In this document: positions 59,157-64,000 of the stretch, piece by piece | Numbering within the stretch: the first letter of the stretch is position 1 | Layout: the number at the start of each line of letters is the position of its first letter | NCBI RefSeq assembly: GCF_047785965.1 | Contig: NZ_JBLOBF010000005.1 | Coordinates: 1-64,000, forward strand | Source: Caldisericum exile_A | Lineage (GTDB): Bacteria > Caldisericota > Caldisericia > Caldisericales > Caldisericaceae | Reading direction: 5' to 3' | Length of the DNA stretch: 64,000 bases | Made by a program: the position numbers and the translations under genes | Notes under the pieces: model-generated | Databases searched by the model: none | The model's input: only the letters and a program-made list of their open reading frames with translations | Told to the model about the DNA's origin: nothing

Positions 59157-60227
59157 ATGAAAGTTTTTGTTGTTAATCCTGGCTCAACTTCAACAAAGAT
59201 TGCAGTATTTGAGAATGAGAATTCACTTTTTGAAAAGACAATAAGACACTCTTCAGAGGAACTTAAAGACTTTAAGAGCATCATTGATCAGTATGATTTT
59301 AGGGTTAATGTTATTGAAAAGGAATTAAAAGAAAACGGGTTTGATTTAAGAGATTTTGACGCATTTGTGGGGCGGGGCGGGCTTTTGCATCCAATTGAAT
59401 CAGGGACATACAGAGTAAATGATGACATGCTTAAAGATCTTATGGAGTGTAGGTATGGTGAACATGCTTCAAACCTTGGTGCAATAATTGCCTATAACCT
59501 TGCGCAAAAAGTTCATAAGCCTGCATATATTGTTGACCCTGTTGTAGTTGATGAAATGGAGCCTCTTGCTCGATATTCTGGTCTTAAAGGGATAGAAAGA
59601 AAATCAATATGGCATGCCCTCAATCAAAAAGCAGTTGCAAGGAGAGCCGCAAAAGATCTTGGAAAGCGATATGAAGATGTGAATCTCGTTGTTGTTCATC
59701 TTGGAGGTGGAATTTCTGTTGCAGCGCACAAAAAAGGAAGGACTGTTGATGTAAATAATGCTCTTAATGGCGATGGTCCCTTTGCGCCTGAGAGGGCAGG
59801 TGGGCTTCCTACAATTAGTCTTGTTGATTTGTGTATGAGTGGGAAATATAGCTATGAGGAAATGAAAAAAATGCTTGCAGGAAATGGTGGTCTTGTTTCT
59901 CATCTTGGAACAAATAATGCCTTAGAAGTGGAAGAACGTATAGAAAAAGGCGATAGTTATGCGAAACTCGTATATGAAGCAATGGCATATCAAGTTGCTA
60001 AAACTGTTGGAGAGATGGCAACAGTACTTTACGGTGAAGTCGATGCGATTGTTTTAACTGGTGGGATTGCAAGGTCTCAAATGCTTACAGATTGGATAAA
60101 GGAAAGAGTTAGTTTTATAGCCCCAGTTTTGATTTATCCTGGTGAAGATGAGATGCGCGCACTTTTAGAAGGTGCATTGCGCGTTTTGAGAGGAGAGGAA
60201 AAAGAAAAAATCTATGAGAGAATTTGA
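59157..60227 (+). CDS. buk: Butyrate (branched-chain fatty acid) kinase
   Basis: This 356-residue ASKHA-fold acyl kinase begins VFVVNPGSTSTKIAVFEN and contains GRGGLLHPIESGTYRV, the phosphate-binding VVVHLGGGISVAAHKKGR, NALNGDGPFAPERAGGLP and VLTGGIARS. It interconverts acyl phosphate and acid with ATP. Followed by branched-chain 2-oxoacid:ferredoxin oxidoreductase genes, it likely works on isobutyryl- or isovaleryl-phosphate to make ATP. A phosphotransbutyrylase gene is not in the window. The end overlaps the next gene by 14 bp. Confidence 0.92.
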   Translation: MKVFVVNPGSTSTKIAVFENENSLFEKTIRHSSEELKDFKSIIDQYDFRVNVIEKELKENGFDLRDFDAFVGRGGLLHPIESGTYRVNDDMLKDLMECRYGEHASNLGAIIAYNLAQKVHKPAYIVDPVVVDEMEPLARYSGLKGIERKSIWHALNQKAVARRAAKDLGKRYEDVNLVVVHLGGGISVAAHKKGRTVDVNNALNGDGPFAPERAGGLPTISLVDLCMSGKYSYEEMKKMLAGNGGLVSHLGTNNALEVEERIEKGDSYAKLVYEAMAYQVAKTVGEMATVLYGEVDAIVLTGGIARSQMLTDWIKERVSFIAPVLIYPGEDEMRALLEGALRVLRGEEKEKIYERI

Positions 60228-60900
60228 TGTAAGAAAACTTTTAAAAAAAAGGACACAAATAATCACAGGGCGCATTGGCTCTGGTAAAACCGAAATTGCA
60301 ATAAACCTTGCAATAAGATTAAAAAATTTAGAAATTCCTGTTAAACTTTTTGATTTAGACATTGTAAAACCTTATGTTAGAATAAGAGATGTGGAAAGTA
60401 AATTAAAGGAATACAATCTTGATCTTGTTTTGCCTCCGCCTCTAACAAGAGCTCTTGATGTACCTGTTTTCCCAAGAGATATTGTATCGCAACTTATGGA
60501 TAAGGGTTCTTATCATGTAATTGATGTTGGTGGAGATGCATATGGCGCAGGAAGCATTGCCCAATTTAGAAACTTCTTTGAAGATTCTTACAATATGCTT
60601 TTTGTGGTGAATACGAAAAGACCTTATACTGAAACAAAAGAGCAAATTCTTAAAGAATTAGAAACCATTCAAAATGCATCAAAGTTAAAGGTAACACATC
60701 TTATTTTAAATACAAATTTACGGTGGGAGACTACAAGAGAGATTATAAAAGAAGGATATGAGGTTCTTAAAAAAGTTTCTGAAGAGTTGTCGATTCCTAT
60801 AATTTTTGCAGTTATTGATGAATCAAAAACAGATTTGGTTGATTCTCTTGATTTGGATGTATTTCCGATAAAGTTATTTATAAGTCCAATTCCAATATAA
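60214..60900 (+). CDS. P-loop ATPase associated with the vor operon
   Basis: The 228-residue protein has a Walker A GRIGSGKTE (about residues 19-27) and a FDLDIVKPYVRIRD string typical of SIMIBI-type ATPases, then VIDVGGDAYGAGS and VVNTKRPYTETKEQIL. Similar small ATPases accompany 2-oxoacid oxidoreductase genes in anaerobes; a role in cofactor or complex assembly is plausible but unproven. It overlaps buk and lies 13 bp before the ferredoxin gene. Confidence 0.65.
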   Translation: MREFDVRKLLKKRTQIITGRIGSGKTEIAINLAIRLKNLEIPVKLFDLDIVKPYVRIRDVESKLKEYNLDLVLPPPLTRALDVPVFPRDIVSQLMDKGSYHVIDVGGDAYGAGSIAQFRNFFEDSYNMLFVVNTKRPYTETKEQILKELETIQNASKLKVTHLILNTNLRWETTREIIKEGYEVLKKVSEELSIPIIFAVIDESKTDLVDSLDLDVFPIKLFISPIPI

Positions 60901-60913
60901 GGAGGTAAATTTA

Positions 60914-61141
60914 ATGGAACCAAAGGTAATTATTGACGAAGAGAGGTGTAAAAGTTGCGGACTCTGTGTAAGTGTTTGTCCAAAACAGGTTTTAAGGATT
61001 TCTAACAAAATCAATCTTAAAGGTTATCACCCCGTTGAGCTTTTTGACAACGAGGGATGCATTTCTTGTGGCTTCTGTTATATTATCTGTCCCGACAAGG
61101 CAATTGTTGAAGTAAGAAGACCTGAAAAGGTCCAGGTTTAG
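60914..61141 (+). CDS. 2x[4Fe-4S] ferredoxin-type subunit
   Basis: Seventy-five residues with two four-cysteine motifs, CKSCGLCVSVCP and CISCGFCYIICP, each followed by a distant Pro. This is the small electron-transfer (delta) subunit of four-subunit 2-oxoacid:ferredoxin oxidoreductases. GGAGG precedes the ATG. The stop overlaps the region before vorB. Confidence 0.9.
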   Translation: MEPKVIIDEERCKSCGLCVSVCPKQVLRISNKINLKGYHPVELFDNEGCISCGFCYIICPDKAIVEVRRPEKVQV

Positions 61142-61152
61142 TGGAGGTTATT

Positions 61153-62214
61153 ATGGGAGAAAGGCTTTTAATGAAAGGTGCAGAGGCAATTGCCGAAGCA
61201 GCGATAAGAGCAGGCGCTCAGATTTTCTTTGGTTATCCAATTACTCCTCAAAATGAAACCCCTGAATATTTCTCAAGAAGGATGCCCGAATTGGGTAGAA
61301 AGTATGTTCAAGCTGAAAGTGAAGTTGCTTCTATCAATATGGTTTATGGTGCAGCTTCAACTGGCACAAGAGTTATTACTTCATCTTCAAGCCCTGGTAT
61401 AAGTTTGATGCAGGAAGGTTTTAGCTATATTGGAAATTCCAATGTACCATGCGTGGTTGTCAATGTTATGCGTGGTGGTCCTGGCCTTGGAAATATTGCT
61501 CCAGCGCAAGCTGATTACTTCCAGGCAACAAAAGGTGGTGGACATGGCGATTACCATTCCATAGTGCTTGCCCCTCATACAGTACAAGAGCAGTGTGATC
61601 TTATGTATGATGCCTTTGAACTTGCAGAAAAATACAGAATTATGGTTGTTGTCCTTTCAGATGGATTATTGGGTCAGATGATGGAACCGGTTGAATTTAG
61701 AGATTGGGTTGATGTAAGTAAGTTTAAAACACCGGATTGGGCAATTGTAGGGAAGGGCGATAGACAAAGAAATCTCATATCTTCTTTTGATCTTGAACCT
61801 GAAGGTCTTGAAAAGATGAACCTTGCACTACAAGAGAAGTATAAAAAGATTGCCGAAAATGAGACAAGATATGAGCTCTTTATGATGGATGATGCAGAAT
61901 ATGCCCTTACTGGGTTTGGAACTGTTGCAAGAATAATGAAAACAACAGTCAAAATGTTGCGTGAGAAAGGTATAAAAGCTGGTTTAATAAGACCAATTAC
62001 TGTTTGGCCTTTCCCATATAAAGTTTATGAAGAATTTGCAGATAAAGTAAAATTCTTCTTTGATGTTGAAATGAACGAGGGACAGATGCTTGAGGATGTA
62101 AAACTTGGAGTAAATGGCAAGAAACCTGTCCAATTTTATGGTAGATTTGGCGGAGTTGTGCCTACGGCAGAGGAAATTTACAAAGCATTTAGATTGCATT
62201 TAGGAGGTTGCTAA
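61153..62214 (+). CDS. vorB: Branched-chain 2-oxoacid:ferredoxin oxidoreductase alpha subunit
   Basis: From ATG 61153 (GGAGGTT upstream) the protein has 353 residues. It starts ERLLMKGAEAIAEAAIRAGAQIFFGYPITPQNETPEYFS and has ITSSSSPGISLMQEGFSYIGNSNVPCVVVNVMRGGPGLGNIAPAQADYFQATKGGGHGDYHSIVLAP, the pattern of VorB/KorA stand-alone alpha subunits. The neighbouring butyrate kinase and liv transporter favour branched-chain substrates. 2-oxoglutarate remains possible. Confidence 0.87.
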   Translation: MGERLLMKGAEAIAEAAIRAGAQIFFGYPITPQNETPEYFSRRMPELGRKYVQAESEVASINMVYGAASTGTRVITSSSSPGISLMQEGFSYIGNSNVPCVVVNVMRGGPGLGNIAPAQADYFQATKGGGHGDYHSIVLAPHTVQEQCDLMYDAFELAEKYRIMVVVLSDGLLGQMMEPVEFRDWVDVSKFKTPDWAIVGKGDRQRNLISSFDLEPEGLEKMNLALQEKYKKIAENETRYELFMMDDAEYALTGFGTVARIMKTTVKMLREKGIKAGLIRPITVWPFPYKVYEEFADKVKFFFDVEMNEGQMLEDVKLGVNGKKPVQFYGRFGGVVPTAEEIYKAFRLHLGGC

Positions 62215-62960
62215 TGAAGGTTATCTATAAAGCACCAGAGACATTCACGAAAAAGCCAACAACTTATTGTCCTGGTTGTACGCATGGGATTGCACACCGT
62301 ATAATTGCAGAGTTGTTAGAAGAGATGGACTTGGTTAAAAAGGCAGTCATAATTTGGCCTGTAGGGTGCGCTGTCTTTGGATATGATTTTATTGACACTG
62401 ATGCAGCAGTTGCCGCTCATGGAAGGGCTTGTGCAATGGCAACAGGTGTAAAAAGAGCCCATCCTGAAAGCTTTGTAATTACATATCAAGGAGATGGTGA
62501 CCTTGCTTCAATTGGAATGGCAGAAACAGTCCATGCTGCAGCAAGAGGAGAATTAATCACGACAATTTTTATTAATAATGGAAACTTTGGTATGACCGGA
62601 GGTCAAATGGCTCCAACTACACTTATAGGACAGGTTACAACAACATCACCATATGGAAGAAAACCTGAAGTTTCAGGATTTCCAATTCATGTAGCGGAAA
62701 TGCTTGCAACTCTTGATGGCCCTGCTTACATTGCAAGGGCATCTTTAGATTCTCCACAGCACATAAACCAGGCAAAGAATTTTATAAGGAAGGCTTTTAA
62801 AGCACAGTTGCTTGGGTTAGGTTATTCGCTTGTGGAACTTGTTTCAACATGTCCCACAAACTGGAAGATGACACCTGTTGAATCTCTTGAGAGAGTGAGA
62901 AGAGAGGTTCTTCCTGTATTTCCTATAGGTGAATTTAGAGTTGTAAAGGGGGTAGAATAA
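62214..62960 (+). CDS. vorA: Branched-chain 2-oxoacid:ferredoxin oxidoreductase beta subunit
   Basis: The ATG at 62214 overlaps the vorB stop (TAATG), with GGAGG upstream; 248 residues. It has TTYCPGCTHGIAHRII with the cluster cysteines, WPVGCAVFGY, and the thiamine-diphosphate motif YQGDGDLASIGMAETVHAAARGELITTIFINNGNFGMTGGQMAPTT. It decarboxylates the 2-oxoacid with the alpha chain. Cys in VSTCPTNWKMTP is the last conserved ligand. Confidence 0.9.
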   Translation: MKVIYKAPETFTKKPTTYCPGCTHGIAHRIIAELLEEMDLVKKAVIIWPVGCAVFGYDFIDTDAAVAAHGRACAMATGVKRAHPESFVITYQGDGDLASIGMAETVHAAARGELITTIFINNGNFGMTGGQMAPTTLIGQVTTTSPYGRKPEVSGFPIHVAEMLATLDGPAYIARASLDSPQHINQAKNFIRKAFKAQLLGLGYSLVELVSTCPTNWKMTPVESLERVRREVLPVFPIGEFRVVKGVE

Positions 62961-62961
62961 C

Positions 62962-63513
62962 ATGGAAAAAGGAGTAGTTATAGCAGGTTTTGGTGGTCAG
63001 GGTGTAATGCTTGCAGGTGAGATTCTTGCCGAGGCAGGAAAAGATGAGGGGAAATTTGTTACATTTCTTCCCTCCTACGGACCAGAGCAGCGGGGCGGTA
63101 CTGCAAACTGTCATGTAATTGTATCTGATGAGGAAATTGCCTCTCCTGTAATTGATAGACCAGAAGCTGCAATTATTCTTAACCTACCATCTTTGGATAA
63201 ATACGAGCCTTTGATGAAAGAAGATGGAATTATGATTCTCAATAAAACTCTTATCCCAAGAGAGGTAAAGAGGTCTGATGTAAGAGTACTCCAAATTGAT
63301 GCGCACGATGTTGCACGTAAGCTTGGCTCAGAAAGGGTTGTCAATATGATACTTTTGGGCGCTTATGTTGAAATTGAAAGACCCGTTTCTATTGATTCCA
63401 TTAAAGAAGCTCTTAAAAAGTATCTTACTGGAAGAAAGGCAGAACTTCTTGAGGTCAATATAAAGGCTGTTGAGGAGGGAAGTAAGATTGCAAAGGAATT
63501 TTTAGGGGGTTAA
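62962..63513 (+). CDS. vorC: 2-oxoacid:ferredoxin oxidoreductase gamma subunit
   Basis: This 183-residue protein begins GVVIAGFGGQGVMLAGEILAEAG and has SYGPEQRGGTANCHVIVSDE, the family core. It completes the four-subunit enzyme and probably binds CoA near the active site. It is the intact counterpart of the broken gamma segment at 42685-42888. It starts 1 bp after vorA. Confidence 0.92.
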   Translation: MEKGVVIAGFGGQGVMLAGEILAEAGKDEGKFVTFLPSYGPEQRGGTANCHVIVSDEEIASPVIDRPEAAIILNLPSLDKYEPLMKEDGIMILNKTLIPREVKRSDVRVLQIDAHDVARKLGSERVVNMILLGAYVEIERPVSIDSIKEALKKYLTGRKAELLEVNIKAVEEGSKIAKEFLGG

Positions 63514-63514
63514 A

Positions 63515-63865
63515 ATGAAGACAATAAAACCGGAAGAACTAAATCCAGAACCGGTAGAATTTAATGGGGCTTATATCCCTGGCGTGACAATTCGGTGGCT
63601 TATTAAAAAAGATGATGGGGCAGAGCGTTTTGCAATGCGATATTTTGAGTTAGAGCCTGGGGCAGTTATTCCTGAGCACCATCATGAATGGGAACATGAA
63701 ATATTTATTCTTGATGGGAAATTGGTCATTACGGAAGGTAGCGAGGAAAAAATCGTTGAAAGTGGAACAGCAGTATTTATAAAACCCAATTTACCGCACT
63801 CTTACAAAAATATTGGAGATACTAAAACAAAAATGCTTTGCCTAATTCCTTACTTAAAAATCTAA
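63515..63865 (+). CDS. Cupin-domain protein
   Basis: A 116-residue single-domain cupin with the metal-binding pattern PEHHHEWEHEIFILDGKLVI and PNLPHSYKNIG. Function cannot be assigned; small cupins serve as enzymes or ligand-binding proteins. It starts 1 bp after vorC and continues that operon. Confidence 0.82.
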   Translation: MKTIKPEELNPEPVEFNGAYIPGVTIRWLIKKDDGAERFAMRYFELEPGAVIPEHHHEWEHEIFILDGKLVITEGSEEKIVESGTAVFIKPNLPHSYKNIGDTKTKMLCLIPYLKI

Positions 63866-63866
63866 T

Positions 63867-64000
63867 ATGGATTTTGTGGGGAAGTCCATATTGGTTGTGG
63901 GTGGCTCTTCTGGTATAGGAAGGGCCACTTCCTTAATTCTAAATAGTCTTGGTGCAAAGGTCCTTGCAACCGGAAGGACAAAGGAGCACATTGATGAAAC
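63867..64000 (+). CDS. Short-chain dehydrogenase/reductase, N-terminal part (cut by window edge)
   Basis: The frame starts at ATG 63867, 1 bp after the cupin stop, and runs off the end. The cofactor motif VVGGSSGIGRATSLILNSLGAKV and the following LATGRT arginine (NADP preference) identify an SDR. The substrate is unknown. No strong Shine-Dalgarno is seen, so it may be translationally coupled. Confidence 0.8.
   Translation, partial: MDFVGKSILVVGGSSGIGRATSLILNSLGAKVLATGRTKEHIDE

Overview
The window is AT-rich bacterial chromosome (about one third G+C by eye) with short intergenic gaps and long co-directional operons. Gene content points to an anaerobic, probably thermophilic, amino-acid or organic-acid fermenting bacterium: two sets of 2-oxoacid:ferredoxin oxidoreductase genes, butyrate kinase, an oxygen-independent (class III) ribonucleotide reductase, ThyX, and envelope proteins built from SLH, copper-amine-oxidase-N ('stalk') and beta-propeller modules. 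A Caldisericum-like lineage is my best guess, but that is an impression from gene content and was not tested. No tRNA, rRNA, CRISPR array or intact insertion sequence was seen.

Layout. 1-1200: the tail of an unknown gene, then a non-coding block of repeats and hairpins. 1221-2762: a beta-CASP-like metallo-hydrolase. 8923-2759 (minus): PAP2 phosphatase, small export protein, response regulator, histidine kinase, P-type H+-ATPase and polysaccharide deacetylase in one operon, with a PepSY protein (9575-9003) upstream that carries a candidate site for the regulator. 10029-14010: a glycosyltransferase and a TPP-riboswitch-controlled thiXYZ transporter. 14081-23851: secreted and envelope proteins, MscL and a thiol-redox cassette. 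23848-27232: radical SAM protein, MFS exporter, paired chromate-type transporters.

27533-37837: an acetoin-dehydrogenase-type 2-oxoacid dehydrogenase locus. acoX-lplA (minus) and an acoR-like sigma-54 activator (plus) diverge from promoters that share one palindromic -35 hexamer. The activator gene is followed by two matching dyads and a consensus sigma-54 promoter driving a small membrane ORF, acoA, acoB, acoC and a TRAP transporter. No E3 gene is present. 37982-42582: the fatty-acid synthesis cluster fabZ-fabH-fabD-fabG-acpP-fabF. 42685-45214: a KorAB-type oxidoreductase whose fused gamma-alpha gene is broken by a stop codon and a frameshift.

47313-53089: DNA-precursor genes with the most unusual feature of the window. 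NrdD (51026-53089, minus) ends just after its cysteine-rich metal site and lacks the C-terminal glycyl-radical segment; that segment is encoded as a separate 65-residue protein at 47856-48053 (minus), on the far side of an oppositely oriented 5'-nucleotidase gene. 53394-58442: HU and a branched-chain amino-acid ABC transporter. 59006-63513: a leader ORF and hairpin, butyrate kinase, a P-loop ATPase, a ferredoxin and VorBAC. Together these suggest uptake of branched-chain amino acids, ferredoxin-linked oxidation of their 2-oxoacids to acyl-CoA, and ATP gain through an acyl phosphate. The window ends inside a short-chain dehydrogenase gene.

Two initiation modes occur side by side: internal operon genes usually have strong GGAGG sites, while several first genes start 6-9 nt after a -10 element with no Shine-Dalgarno, suggesting leaderless mRNAs.
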